Shown in pieces: positions 1 to 9,403 of a DNA stretch of 64,000 nucleotides. The position numbers and the translations under genes are program-made. Location of the stretch: assembly GCA_000723505.1 (NCBI GenBank), contig HG934468.1, positions 1,830,798 to 1,894,797 of the forward strand, read 5' to 3'. Numbering within the stretch: the first letter of the stretch is position 1; every line of letters begins with the position of its first letter. The notes below the pieces were generated by a model. It ran no database searches. It was not told the DNA's origin and worked only from the letters and a program-made list of their open reading frames with translations. This stretch comes from Mucinivorans hirudinis (GTDB taxonomy: Bacteria > Bacteroidota > Bacteroidia > Bacteroidales > Rikenellaceae).

Positions 1-1
1 A

Positions 2-136
2 GAGGATTGGTATGATGAGACCTTTGAGATGTGGCAAGATGTATTTGCCTATATCTCAGAGAGTGCCTATTTGCAGCTTTACAACACCGATGAAAATACT
101 CTGTTCAAATTAATAGAAAAACGAAAAGAAGAATGA
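2..136 (+). CDS. C-terminal end of a hypothetical protein (partial)
   Basis: An open frame enters from the left edge and ends at a TGA at 134-136, giving 44 residues ending KLIEKRKEE. Its stop overlaps the start of the next gene (ATGA), the tight coupling seen through this + strand cargo cluster. Too little is present to assign a family. Confidence 0.6.
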   Translation, partial: EDWYDETFEMWQDVFAYISESAYLQLYNTDENTLFKLIEKRKEE

Positions 137-507
137 CAAAAATAGTATGCTCGGTTTGTGGGTCAGAGGACGTGCAAGCCAAAGTTTGGACCAAGCCAAA
201 CGAGAATTTCGATAGAACCTGCGACTTTATCGACGAACTGATTGCCGAACCTGCCGACTGCTGGTGCTGCAACTGTGAGGAGAATCAGAAGTTGATTATT
301 GTCGAGGAGGTCAACAACGAGCCACCCCCAAAGCAATACACCTGCCCGGCGTGCCAAGAAGATGCACTGAAATATGCAATGATTGACACAGATGGCACCA
401 ATCTCGAAGAGGGCTACTCGTGCGGAGAATGCGGCGAGTGCTTTATCGGACTCGACAACCAAGAAGTAATCGAACATAACCCAGAAATAACAGAAGACAA
501 TGAATAG
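133..507 (+). CDS. Small zinc-ribbon protein
   Basis: A 124-aa acidic protein with Cys pairs suited to metal binding: CSVCG near the N-terminus, CWCCNC around residue 37, CPAC around 71 and CGECGEC around 97. The family is not recognised; zinc ribbons of this layout usually bind nucleic acid or protein. It overlaps the partial gene before it and the next gene by a few bases, so it is probably co-transcribed. No catalytic motif is visible. Confidence 0.8.
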   Translation: MTKIVCSVCGSEDVQAKVWTKPNENFDRTCDFIDELIAEPADCWCCNCEENQKLIIVEEVNNEPPPKQYTCPACQEDALKYAMIDTDGTNLEEGYSCGECGECFIGLDNQEVIEHNPEITEDNE

Positions 508-1207
508 AGAACTAATAGAAGACCTGCATCAATACTTTGAGCAGAAAGAGAATAGAACCGGCGAGGAGGTTAATTTCCTCAATCGACTGAAAAATGAGCT
601 GCCTTACTTTCAAGTGACAGCCGTCTCTCGTGAGGACCTTCAACGAGAAGGATTTAATGTTACCGATGTAGATGACTCCGATATGACCGAGATTGCTCGC
701 AAACTTGCGGATGACTACTGCGAACAACTATTCTGGCTAAGCCTCGAGATAATTGCAGATCAGGGCTTCGACATACCTAAATACCTCTGCCCTAAATGTG
801 GCAGCAGAGCGAATAGATACTGCTCTGACAGCAAGATATTTGATTGTTCCAATTGCGATAATGAGTGGAAACAAGAAGAATCGACCGGACGCTTTGTCTT
901 AGTCGAACATCCCGAAGAGAGCAAGTTTTACGCTGATTGTGAGGTTGGCTATGACTGTTACAACTCCGAGGACAACGGTGCGATGTACGTCCCTGAGCAT
1001 TTTTATACTGCCCACACCGGCGCAGTGCCCGACACAAATAAACTCTTCATCCCCGTAACGTGGCCGGAATCTCAAGAGTATTTCGAACTTCAATACGAAA
1101 AGGAGTCCATCTTCGAGCTATGCGAACCCATTGAGCATGGCAAAGCATTCGATGACTTCGGCAGTCAAGCGATCTGGGTGCCGCTTTCACTGATTAACAA
1201 GCAATGA
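500..1207 (+). CDS. Hypothetical protein with central zinc ribbon
   Basis: A 235-aa acidic protein. Residues about 96-118 carry CPKCG and CSNCD, a four-Cys zinc ribbon. The flanking parts match nothing I recognise. It overlaps the upstream gene by 8 nt and is followed at once by the next gene, so it belongs to the same operon. Function unknown. Confidence 0.8.
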   Translation: MNRELIEDLHQYFEQKENRTGEEVNFLNRLKNELPYFQVTAVSREDLQREGFNVTDVDDSDMTEIARKLADDYCEQLFWLSLEIIADQGFDIPKYLCPKCGSRANRYCSDSKIFDCSNCDNEWKQEESTGRFVLVEHPEESKFYADCEVGYDCYNSEDNGAMYVPEHFYTAHTGAVPDTNKLFIPVTWPESQEYFELQYEKESIFELCEPIEHGKAFDDFGSQAIWVPLSLINKQ

Positions 1208-1208
1208 T

Positions 1209-1715
1209 ATGGAAGCAATTACAATTAACCTCTCAGCGTATGGGCACGCCTTTGAGATTACTTTCACCGAAATAACGCCATTTCAATCTATCGCAGAGGC
1301 TCCCGATAATGTGTTGAGTCATATATTTGACCAGTTGGCGGAGATGAATATGCAGGGAGAGTTTGAAGCACAAGAGTATATCAACTCCAATGACGACGTG
1401 GTTAAATACCAAGGAAAGTGGCGAGTAGTACCAACCTTAGACTTTGCCCTTCTGTTACGTGTAGCCATCTGGGTAAACAACTACGGTCCCGACGAGGGGC
1501 TGAGCAGAGAGCTGTTTGCTGAAACTTATGGTTCGGTGATGGGCGACCACTACCTAACCAAATGGGATAGCGTCTACCGACATAATATTATCTCTATGGC
1601 TGCTTACTTTGGTAACGACTCAAAAGATGGGCAGCGATTTGTGGATATGGTAATGCGACAAACAACCAAGTACGAACAACGAATAAAAGCAAAGCACAAT
1701 GAACGAAGAACTTAG
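1209..1715 (+). CDS. Hypothetical protein
   Basis: A 168-aa acidic protein, no membrane segment or signal, rich in predicted helix in its second half. No family recognised. It follows the preceding stop by 1 nt and overlaps the next gene by 17 nt, so translation is likely coupled. Genes of this size and composition fill the cargo zones of Bacteroidales conjugative and mobilizable elements. Confidence 0.75.
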   Translation: MEAITINLSAYGHAFEITFTEITPFQSIAEAPDNVLSHIFDQLAEMNMQGEFEAQEYINSNDDVVKYQGKWRVVPTLDFALLLRVAIWVNNYGPDEGLSRELFAETYGSVMGDHYLTKWDSVYRHNIISMAAYFGNDSKDGQRFVDMVMRQTTKYEQRIKAKHNERRT

Positions 1716-1983
1716 AATAACTACAGACGAGGGCGATGTGGTCTACATTCATCTTTGCCCCAACAAAACGCCGATAGCCTACCAGCGAAAGAAAAAAGAG
1801 TTGGTTGAATGCTCCGGAATGACAGAGGCAGAAGCGGAAAATTGTCTTCTCAGACCAATTCCCATAGAACTGTTTTACAGTTACGACCAAGGTCTTTTCG
1901 GTATCGAAGCTGAGTGCCTTGCCTCCTGCGAGGTCTACAATCCTTATACCGGCGAGGAGATTCCGAACGATAATCTACCATAA
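1699..1983 (+). CDS. Hypothetical protein
   Basis: A 94-aa acidic protein starting inside the 3' end of the previous gene. No recognised domain. It has four Cys, but they are not arranged as a ribbon. Kept as real because it continues the tight same-strand packing and no competing frame exists. Confidence 0.7.
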   Translation: MNEELRITTDEGDVVYIHLCPNKTPIAYQRKKKELVECSGMTEAEAENCLLRPIPIELFYSYDQGLFGIEAECLASCEVYNPYTGEEIPNDNLP

Positions 1984-1994
1984 AAGAATCACTT

Positions 1995-2585
1995 ATGAGC
2001 AGAGAAAAAGGAAAACTAACAACGGCGGACTATCTGCCAATTGCGGAGTTTAATCGGTTGGTGGAGGGGCTGCACGCCGACGGGCTGTATATGTGGGAGC
2101 TCTATTGCAGGTTGTCGTTCTGCACGGCTCTGAGGGCTTCGGATGTGCTGACGCTCACGTGGGAAGATATTCTCGACCGGGAGTTTCTCGACAAAACCGA
2201 GCGGAAAACGCAAAAAGGACGGCGGATCACATTCAACCCCTCAGTCCAGCAGAAAATCAAAGAGTTATACCAGTTGCAAGGCGAACCCAACAAAAAAGGT
2301 TCGCCTTTTTTAAACCCCAAAACTAAATCAGCCTATTCTTTAGAGTACATCAACCGATTGCTCAAAGGGTTCAAGGTGCGTTACCGACTACCTATCAAGG
2401 CATTCTCGACCCACACTTTTCGCAAGACATTCGGGCGGTATGTCTACGAGAGCAACGGACGAAGTGCCGAGTCGCTGATATTGCTTAACTCGATATTCAG
2501 GCACTCAAGCATTGATATTACAAAGGTCTACATCGGACTGCGACAAGCCGAAATAGACAAAGTTTTTAACTCGATAAAATTCTAA
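1995..2585 (+). CDS. Catalytic-domain-only tyrosine recombinase
   Basis: A 196-aa tyrosine recombinase lacking the usual N-terminal arm and core-binding domain. Visible active-site elements are the first Arg (CTALRASDVLTLTW, about residue 47), a beta-hairpin Lys region, HTFRKTFG (about 142-149), FRHSS (about 168) and the nucleophile Tyr in ITKVYIG (about 178). Family members cut and rejoin DNA through a 3'-phosphotyrosine. At this length it may rely on a partner protein or act on a resolution site. It sits within cargo genes, not beside the main integrase at 23.1 kb. Confidence 0.88.
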   Translation: MSREKGKLTTADYLPIAEFNRLVEGLHADGLYMWELYCRLSFCTALRASDVLTLTWEDILDREFLDKTERKTQKGRRITFNPSVQQKIKELYQLQGEPNKKGSPFLNPKTKSAYSLEYINRLLKGFKVRYRLPIKAFSTHTFRKTFGRYVYESNGRSAESLILLNSIFRHSSIDITKVYIGLRQAEIDKVFNSIKF

Positions 2586-2588
2586 AAT

Positions 2589-2885
2589 ATGGAACATAAC
2601 CAAGAATACTACGACAAAGAGTTTACCTGCACAGAGAGCTCCATTACACGAGGTGAATTAGAGAGTTTACCCTGTCCATTCTGTACCGATGGGGTGAGCG
2701 ATGAGACGATGCAAAATATCATCAACCTCACCGATAACGCCACAAAACAGATAGTGCGAGAGAGAAACTTAGAGGGCATCAACATCAACGATGAAACATA
2801 CTACGAAATATGGTGGGCAGAGCTGGAGTCTGCAGTCATTCACTTCAAAATCCCCTATTACGAAGATCTACCAGAAACAGAATAG
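2589..2885 (+). CDS. Hypothetical protein
   Basis: A 98-aa acidic protein, starting 3 nt after the recombinase stop. A CPFC pair near residue 29 is the only metal-like motif. No family recognised. Confidence 0.7.
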   Translation: MEHNQEYYDKEFTCTESSITRGELESLPCPFCTDGVSDETMQNIINLTDNATKQIVRERNLEGININDETYYEIWWAELESAVIHFKIPYYEDLPETE

Positions 2886-2887
2886 CC

Positions 2888-3184
2888 ATGAAAAAAGTAA
2901 CCACATTAGAAAGTATCGCCAATATCATAGGGGCGACCGGCTTTAAGCAATACGCCAAAGATTACGGCAATAGTCGTGTGAACCTTGATGGCGATGTAGT
3001 TGATGTAATCAACCTACTGGAGAGCTATCGAGACGATGAAAAATTGATAGACCACTTCAACTGCTTCAAACGAGAGATGACCGACAAATACGCTTCGAGC
3101 AGCGTACCATTCTACAAAACCGATGCTTTCAACGAGCAGAACCAACAAGAAATCAATGAGTTTGGCTACATAGCCTCTATGTAG
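2888..3184 (+). CDS. Hypothetical protein
   Basis: A 98-aa protein beginning MKKVTTLESIANIIG. The frame is open further upstream to 2810, but the ATG at 2888 lies 2 nt after the previous stop and fits the operon spacing, so I use it. No domain recognised. Confidence 0.7.
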   Translation: MKKVTTLESIANIIGATGFKQYAKDYGNSRVNLDGDVVDVINLLESYRDDEKLIDHFNCFKREMTDKYASSSVPFYKTDAFNEQNQQEINEFGYIASM

Positions 3185-3212
3185 CCCCTAACCAATAAAA
3201 TAGAAACATACA

Positions 3213-6209
3213 ATGTATCAAATAATTCCACAACAAATATCGCAGTCCAAGCGAAAGGAGGTCAATGCGAAGATACTCTCAGCCATCGAGAGCGGCAACG
3301 GAGCTATCTCTGCCGAAGAGGTTTACAATCAATATACAGGCATCGGAGGTCTGCACGAGTTGAAGCAGGCGGACTTCTCATCTTACCACGACTTTGCACA
3401 GGCGAAACGTGAGGCGGAGATGGGTCAGTTCTTCACACCACACGAAATATGTAGCCAGATGGTCGAAGCGATTAAACCGCAGCCGAATGAGATGGTGATG
3501 GATATGTGTTGTGGAATGGGTAACTTTTTCAACTTCCTGCCAAACCAACACAACGTTTATGGGTTCGACATTGACCCGGATGCGGTGCGGGTGGCCAAAT
3601 ATCTCTATCCCAATGCAAATATCCAAGTCGCCAACCTCTGTACCCACAACCCAGAAGAGCGTTTTGACATCGTAATCGGCAACCCACCGTTCAACCTCGA
3701 CTTTGACGGCATTCAATCCCAGTTTTACTACTGCAACAAGGCGTACTGGATGCTCAAACCATCGGGGCTACTGATGATGATTGTGCCGGTGTCGTTCCTG
3801 CAAAACGAGTTCTGGCAGCGGCCAAAGGTCAATGCAATGAACCGTGACTTCTCGTTTATCGGGCAGACCAAACTTGCTGCCGATGCTTTCAAAAGCGTAG
3901 GCGTTGAGAAGTTCGAGACCAAAATTATGGTCTTTATGCGGGAGTCGAAAAACATCGAGATGAATCCCTACAACGCTGAGGAGTTTGTCTCGATGGAGAA
4001 ACTAACCACTCGTATTGCCCAAGCTAAGGGAATTACCGAGGAGTCCAAACTACAAATCAGACAGGAGACCAAAGAGGAGATTTCAGCCGAAAGCCGAGAG
4101 TTTGAATATAAACTCAAAAAATATCTCTACGAAATCAAAACCCACAAGTCACTCGAAAAGCATTACGACAAGGCTCTCGCCCTCGTTGCTAAGTTCCGTA
4201 ACCAGCGACCGCCCGAAGGGTGCACCCTCGATGAGCACAAGGCGTGGGAGAAGCGTAAACTCACCTACAACAAGGTGCTTGCGGTGCTCAAACGATATAT
4301 CAAAAATCAGAATGTCGTACACCGCAAAGAGATAGCATTAGTCAAGACGCAAAATGGCTTCAAGTTGAAGGGCTATGCACCGCATCTATTGGATAAGGTA
4401 GCTGTAAAATCCGTATCACTGAACGATATTTTATCCGTTGGGGCGAAGTTGCCACGTCCCGAAAAGATGACTGCCAAACTCCGACGACAATATGTCGCTG
4501 TCGAGCGGTTTATCGAACGCAAACGAAATGAATATAAACTGCAATCGAGAAGTTTTGAGACGATGCAGCGTGATGAGGCGTTGGATACTAAGATTCAGTC
4601 GCTTACATTCTACAATAAAGATATGCAGGCGTGCAGCTTCACCGAGCTGCAACAGCACGATATGGGGTTGGTGTTTCAGAAACGATACGCTCTTTTGAAC
4701 TGGCAACAGGGCTCAGGTAAAACGGCAGTAGCATATCATTACGGCAAGCACCGAGAGCCACACACCAAAAACACGGTTATTCTCGCTCCTGCAATCGCCA
4801 TTCACCTAACGTGGGAGCCATTTCTGCAACGGCACGGCGAGAGATACATCATCGCCAGCAAGCCCGAGCACCTTGTAAATGTACCCAAAGGAGCATTCAT
4901 TCTGCTGTCACTGACAATGATTAGCGAATTGGTGGGGCCGCTCAAAGAGTTTATGAAGGTGCGCTCCAATAAAATATGCCTCTTGTTTGATGAGTCGGAC
5001 GAAATTACTAACCCCTCAGCCAAACGCACACGGCAATCGCTCAACATATTCCGCAGGGCTAAATTCAAACTATTGGCAACTGGAACAACCACCCGAAACA
5101 ATATCGGTGAATTGTACTCGCAATTTGAGCTGCTCTACAACAACTCAGTCAATATGATGTGCAACGCCTACAACGTCTATTTCCAGAATAAAGATGGAGC
5201 GATTGAGAGCAAAACCAATGATCGCTACCGTGAACCGTTCCCTGCTCGTGGTGGTGCGGTGCTCTTCAAAGCGTGCTTCTGCCCGGGCAAGGCTTCAGTA
5301 TTTGGTATCGAAAAGCAGAATCAAGACGTTTACAACCAAGAACATTTGGCGGCACTTATCGAAAAGAGCATCATCACCCGCAAGTTCAAAGAGTTTGCCG
5401 GTGAGAAGTACGAGATTATCAACTACACCGTAACGCCCAGCGATGGTGAACGAGCCGTTTATCGTACTATCCTCGAAAAGTTTCACGAGATTCTGCACTT
5501 CTATTTCAACCCGATTGCCGACAAGAAGAAGGAGTCTCAGTTGAACCTTGTTCGACAAATACAACTGCTTATCAAGGCGTGTTCAGTGCCGCATAAGATG
5601 AGTGGTTATTTCGGATGTGGCTATCCACAAAAGGCAATCACTATCGAACACAAGCTCAGATACGAACTCAAAGGCAAAGTTGCAATTGGTTGCACCTCGC
5701 TTGATGCGGTGGAGCTATATACCGATTTTCTAAGTGAGCGATTCCCAGAACGACCGCTGTTTGTAGTTAGGGGCAATGTCGATTTCAAGCGTCGCCAAGC
5801 GATACTTGATAAGTTCGAGAAGACAGAGAACGGTCTATTAGTATGCACGCAGCAGAGCCTGAAGAGTTCTGCCAACGTACCGAGTTGCGAGGACATCATT
5901 ATCGAGTCATTGCAGTGGAACATCCCTCGTATGGAGCAGTTCTACTTCCGCTTTATCAGATTGGACTCCATTGGTATGCGTCGAGTTCACTACCTGACCT
6001 ACGAAGAGTCAATAGAGCAGAACCTAATGGCGTTGGTGCTCACCAAGGAGCGACTCAACGAATTTATCAAAAGCGGCGAGGTCAAAGATGAATCCGAAAT
6101 CTTCGAGGAGTTCGACATCTCACCCGACATCATCGAAACCCTCTTCCGTCGCGAACAGGACGAACAAGGAAAATTTCACATTCGATGGGGAGCTCAAAAT
6201 GTAAGTTAA
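3213..6209 (+). CDS. N6-adenine DNA methylase / SF2 helicase fusion
   Basis: A 998-aa fusion. The N-terminal part is an N6-adenine methyltransferase: GQFFTP near residue 74, AdoMet motif I DMCCGMGNF at 96-104 and catalytic NPPF at about 157-160. A charged helical linker (about 270-480) leads to an SF2 helicase/translocase: Walker A QQGSGKT at about 498-504, DESDE (motif II) near 591, TGTTTR (motif III) near 625 and FRFIRLDS (motif VI) near 912. No nuclease motif is evident. Methylase-helicase proteins are common cargo of Bacteroidales conjugative elements, where self-modification against host restriction is a plausible role. It could also be a type IIG/ISP-like restriction relative lacking its nuclease. 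Confidence 0.9.
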   Translation: MYQIIPQQISQSKRKEVNAKILSAIESGNGAISAEEVYNQYTGIGGLHELKQADFSSYHDFAQAKREAEMGQFFTPHEICSQMVEAIKPQPNEMVMDMCCGMGNFFNFLPNQHNVYGFDIDPDAVRVAKYLYPNANIQVANLCTHNPEERFDIVIGNPPFNLDFDGIQSQFYYCNKAYWMLKPSGLLMMIVPVSFLQNEFWQRPKVNAMNRDFSFIGQTKLAADAFKSVGVEKFETKIMVFMRESKNIEMNPYNAEEFVSMEKLTTRIAQAKGITEESKLQIRQETKEEISAESREFEYKLKKYLYEIKTHKSLEKHYDKALALVAKFRNQRPPEGCTLDEHKAWEKRKLTYNKVLAVLKRYIKNQNVVHRKEIALVKTQNGFKLKGYAPHLLDKVAVKSVSLNDILSVGAKLPRPEKMTAKLRRQYVAVERFIERKRNEYKLQSRSFETMQRDEALDTKIQSLTFYNKDMQACSFTELQQHDMGLVFQKRYALLNWQQGSGKTAVAYHYGKHREPHTKNTVILAPAIAIHLTWEPFLQRHGERYIIASKPEHLVNVPKGAFILLSLTMISELVGPLKEFMKVRSNKICLLFDESDEITNPSAKRTRQSLNIFRRAKFKLLATGTTTRNNIGELYSQFELLYNNSVNMMCNAYNVYFQNKDGAIESKTNDRYREPFPARGGAVLFKACFCPGKASVFGIEKQNQDVYNQEHLAALIEKSIITRKFKEFAGEKYEIINYTVTPSDGERAVYRTILEKFHEILHFYFNPIADKKKESQLNLVRQIQLLIKACSVPHKMSGYFGCGYPQKAITIEHKLRYELKGKVAIGCTSLDAVELYTDFLSERFPERPLFVVRGNVDFKRRQAILDKFEKTENGLLVCTQQSLKSSANVPSCEDIIIESLQWNIPRMEQFYFRFIRLDSIGMRRVHYLTYEESIEQNLMALVLTKERLNEFIKSGEVKDESEIFEEFDISPDIIETLFRREQDEQGKFHIRWGAQNVS

Positions 6210-6229
6210 ACAATAAAAAACATACAGAT

Positions 6230-6799
6230 ATGACAATCTATTTAGGACAACAACAATCTGACGGGGCGATTCGCTACGTCACCACATCGGAGTACAACAA
6301 CAGTCGCATCACTTCGATTCTGCGAAATTTTTATGCTCGTGAACCACGAGTGACGGCACTCATTGAACTGGGCAACTTAGTTATGATAAGACCCACTCCC
6401 TACGGCAAATCAAACGGGTATGGAGATAAGGTTCATTGCTATGCCGAGATTAGGGACGACAAAAAGGGCAAAGGCTCCCGTCTTCCTCGTTATGGCAGCG
6501 AGGCGGAGTTTCTGAAACTCGAAGGGCACCTATTTCTATACAAGGATGGCAAATGGCACTACCATTATGCTGATGGGTTCTCTGACATCCTACCCCCAAC
6601 ACTACCTATCGTCTCCAATAAACCGTTGGAGGGGCTGGAGTTCTACTACATAGATGAGAAGGGTGAAATATCCTACTTCTACGGACGTGACTACAAGGGT
6701 TGGGACGATATCGTAGCTAAATCCAACAACGACAAAACTCCAATCTTCGTCTTTCGCAACAACAAGCTCATCAGAACTATTAACCATCCTATAAATTAA
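6230..6799 (+). CDS. Hypothetical protein
   Basis: A 189-aa protein, rich in Tyr, Lys and aromatic pairs. The frame extends upstream to 6185, inside the methylase-helicase gene, but the ATG at 6230 (MTIYLGQQQ) follows that stop by 20 nt and is the more economical start. No family recognised. Confidence 0.7.
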   Translation: MTIYLGQQQSDGAIRYVTTSEYNNSRITSILRNFYAREPRVTALIELGNLVMIRPTPYGKSNGYGDKVHCYAEIRDDKKGKGSRLPRYGSEAEFLKLEGHLFLYKDGKWHYHYADGFSDILPPTLPIVSNKPLEGLEFYYIDEKGEISYFYGRDYKGWDDIVAKSNNDKTPIFVFRNNKLIRTINHPIN

Positions 6800-6806
6800 T
6801 AATACA

Positions 6807-8612
6807 ATGGGAAAAGAGATATACAAAGCGGTAGCCAATCTACCCGAAGAGTTAATCACACCCGAAATAGCCGCTGCCGCTATTGAAGAAGGTAAAATAG
6901 AACTATTGGACTATCTGCCGCATCGATACCTTACGGGTGAGGTGGTGGTTGGCATTATCGAAAAGAACGCCGATTCATACAGCTGGCGTGGATTTAACCT
7001 ATCGAGCCTACCCGAGGATATTCGCACCAAAGAGGTGTGCGAGTTTGCGGTCAAGAAGGACGATTCAAACATCGAGGCTGTTCCTGCCACATTGCGGAGT
7101 GCCAAAATGTTGGAGAAAATCCTGAATACCACCAAACGAAATATCCGGTATCTGCACCTATTTCCCGCTGAGGTGTGGACACTGGAGCTTGCCCTTACCG
7201 GAGTGAGAGATGTATATTTGGAAACTATCACTTCCTACGGTCCTCGTGGCGGTTATCACGGCTCAACGACTAAATCAGACGTTAAGCGGGTGCAGATACT
7301 ATTGAGCTATATCCCCAACGAGATTAAAACAAAAGAGTTCTATATGAGCTTGTTTGACCTCAAAATCAAACGAGAGGACATTGGAATTCTCACTCCTGAT
7401 AGATACAAAACAAAGGAATACTACCTCAAAGTCGCTGCAACCGAGTTCGAGCTTGTGCCGAAGCAGTTCTATGACTACGATATATTTGCGGTGGCGATTG
7501 AAAACAAGAAGATTTCGTTTGACGCACCATCATATCACTCATACTACAACAAGCCAACCACTGAACAACAAGCTGTAAAAGAGAGTCACAAACAACTGAT
7601 GGAGGCTGTGTTTGCCGTAATGGACGATGCAATGGCCGACAAGGTGATAGAAGCAGACCCGAATAACTTCAAAAGAGTGCCCGAGCAGTTCCAAACTCCT
7701 GAGCGTCTCATTGGTGCGATTGAGAAATGCGATCGTAATGTAGTGAAAATTTGCCGTGACACTCATCCCGAACTCTTTACGTTGGAGGTGTGTCAGGCAT
7801 ATATCCGCAAAAATTGTGAATTGCCAAAACTGCCGGAAACCATATGGACAGATGACTTTGTGAAATACTGCGAGCAATATGGGACTTCGCTTGAATGGTT
7901 CGAACAGATACCGAAGCATCTACAAACAAAAGAACACGTTGCGAGTATTGTCAAAAGGTCTCCTTGGGATGTTAGATGTGCTCGTCCGGAACTCATCTCA
8001 CCCGAGCAGGCTGTTGAACTCTATCGCAGTGATCGTAACTACAAAGCGTATATTCCAAAGCACTACCTGCAAGACTTTATGGACGACACAGGTCTTGATG
8101 AGAAGTTCTACGGCGGTGAGGTGTCGTTTGCTCAATTGCGAGAGGACAAAAAGCAATACACCTATTGCCGATTGGGTACTACCTACATCAGCATTCACGC
8201 TGACAGCAGCTATACCACGCCAAACATCATCACGGTAACACGCCGTTCCCCTCGCTCTTTCCGTCCGGAGGTAGTATTCCGCCAAGAGGTCAGCACATTC
8301 CACACAACGTGGCTCGAAAAGATGATCGCCGATTATGACCCTTCATTCGTGAAACCAACGGTCAGCAAAACGCTTAAACCCTACCAAGCGAATGGTTACT
8401 TCTCGCTGAAAAAGGTGGCTTCGGAGTATGGTGCCGACATCTACGCCAACGTGCTATTGGGTGAGCAGCTCTACTTCTCGGCAATGATTGATGGCGAGGT
8501 TATCCGCTACGGCTCATTGGAGAAGGTCAAAGAGGAACTCAAAGAGTTTCACACCGAGAGCATCGACATCGGCATTCCGGTCTCAGCGGCAGGGTTGCAG
8601 GTCGCAATCTGA
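6807..8612 (+). CDS. Helical-repeat protein (DUF4116-like layout)
   Basis: A 601-aa protein. From residue 10 to about 430 it is built of about a dozen degenerate units of roughly 30-40 residues with a 'lP..l.T.e....ai....' pattern: PEELITPE, PEDIRTKE, PNEIKTKE, TPDRYKTKE, PEQFQTPE, PKHLQTKE. This resembles the alpha-helical DUF4116 repeat style and suggests a protein-binding scaffold. The last 150 residues are a different, mixed alpha/beta part. No enzyme motif is seen. A strong terminator follows, closing the first transcription unit. Confidence 0.75.
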   Translation: MGKEIYKAVANLPEELITPEIAAAAIEEGKIELLDYLPHRYLTGEVVVGIIEKNADSYSWRGFNLSSLPEDIRTKEVCEFAVKKDDSNIEAVPATLRSAKMLEKILNTTKRNIRYLHLFPAEVWTLELALTGVRDVYLETITSYGPRGGYHGSTTKSDVKRVQILLSYIPNEIKTKEFYMSLFDLKIKREDIGILTPDRYKTKEYYLKVAATEFELVPKQFYDYDIFAVAIENKKISFDAPSYHSYYNKPTTEQQAVKESHKQLMEAVFAVMDDAMADKVIEADPNNFKRVPEQFQTPERLIGAIEKCDRNVVKICRDTHPELFTLEVCQAYIRKNCELPKLPETIWTDDFVKYCEQYGTSLEWFEQIPKHLQTKEHVASIVKRSPWDVRCARPELISPEQAVELYRSDRNYKAYIPKHYLQDFMDDTGLDEKFYGGEVSFAQLREDKKQYTYCRLGTTYISIHADSSYTTPNIITVTRRSPRSFRPEVVFRQEVSTFHTTWLEKMIADYDPSFVKPTVSKTLKPYQANGYFSLKKVASEYGADIYANVLLGEQLYFSAMIDGEVIRYGSLEKVKEELKEFHTESIDIGIPVSAAGLQVAI

Positions 8613-8638
8613 ACAGAAAAACAATAATAATCAATTTT

Positions 8639-8668
8639 GGGGTGGAGAGATTCACCCCTTTCTTTTTC
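8639..8668 (+). terminator. Intrinsic terminator
   Basis: GGGGTG (8639-8644) pairs with CACCCC (8653-8658) around an 8-nt loop, followed by TTTCTTTTT. It lies just downstream of the 601-aa repeat gene on the same strand. Confidence 0.75.
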
Positions 8669-8691
8669 CTATCCCTATTCTATTAATGAAC

Positions 8692-8736
8692 AAATAAGTA
8701 AATAATTGCGAGTGCGTCTCGCACCAAATAAGTAAA
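8692..8736. repeat. Direct repeat AAATAAGTAAA flanking a hairpin
   Basis: The 11-mer AAATAAGTAAA occurs at 8692-8702 and 8726-8736. Between the copies GCGAG (8708-8712) pairs with CTCGC (8718-8722). The unit lies between the terminator and the ATG at 8740, so it may be a leader or operator of the next operon. Role unknown. Confidence 0.4.
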
Positions 8737-8739
8737 GCG

Positions 8740-9399
8740 ATGAATATAAATGCGAAAAGAATCGAAGAGTTAGGCGGATTAGTAAGCCTGACGATGGAGC
8801 TAAATACACCGGATTTTCCCGAAGTTGATGAGAAAGAGATTACAGCCTATCTGTTTGATGGCTTTGGTATTGCTCAGTGTGAAGGGAGATATTTATTTCT
8901 GACATATCCCGGTGTCGGTAACGCAATGCTGGATGAACAGATGCGCCGTACCATCAATCAGAACCGCTATGGCAATCGCCTGCCCGATGACTTCAAAATA
9001 ACCGTTGATGACTTGGCAATGTGCTTTGCCGAGGTTGAAGAGATTAACCACGAGGAGTATGTCAGACAACTGATGAAGGGCATTTTCAGCAACTCGAAAT
9101 CCCTATTCAAAGGCACCAAAATGACACCTGATAAATTTCGAGAGTACAATCTGAGAATCATTATGGCTCCGTGCAAACACCTATTCATCTTCAAGGAACA
9201 CAATGAGTTTATGAAGGAGTTAGACGGTAAAGTCTATGCCGTAACCGACAAAAACGGCAATGTAATCTGCGACATATTGGAGGCAGATATGGTTACTTTC
9301 GACGACCAAGACATCATTTCGGATGGTGAAATTGTCTCCCTCGACTCAATCGAATTTGTACGCTCGCAGCGTGTAGAAATAATAATATTAAACAGATAG
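8740..9399 (+). CDS. Hypothetical protein
   Basis: A 219-aa acidic soluble protein, first gene of the second + strand cargo unit. It contains two acidic stretches and a mixed alpha/beta composition. No motif recognised. Confidence 0.75.
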   Translation: MNINAKRIEELGGLVSLTMELNTPDFPEVDEKEITAYLFDGFGIAQCEGRYLFLTYPGVGNAMLDEQMRRTINQNRYGNRLPDDFKITVDDLAMCFAEVEEINHEEYVRQLMKGIFSNSKSLFKGTKMTPDKFREYNLRIIMAPCKHLFIFKEHNEFMKELDGKVYAVTDKNGNVICDILEADMVTFDDQDIISDGEIVSLDSIEFVRSQRVEIIILNR

Positions 9400-9403
9400 A
9401 ACC

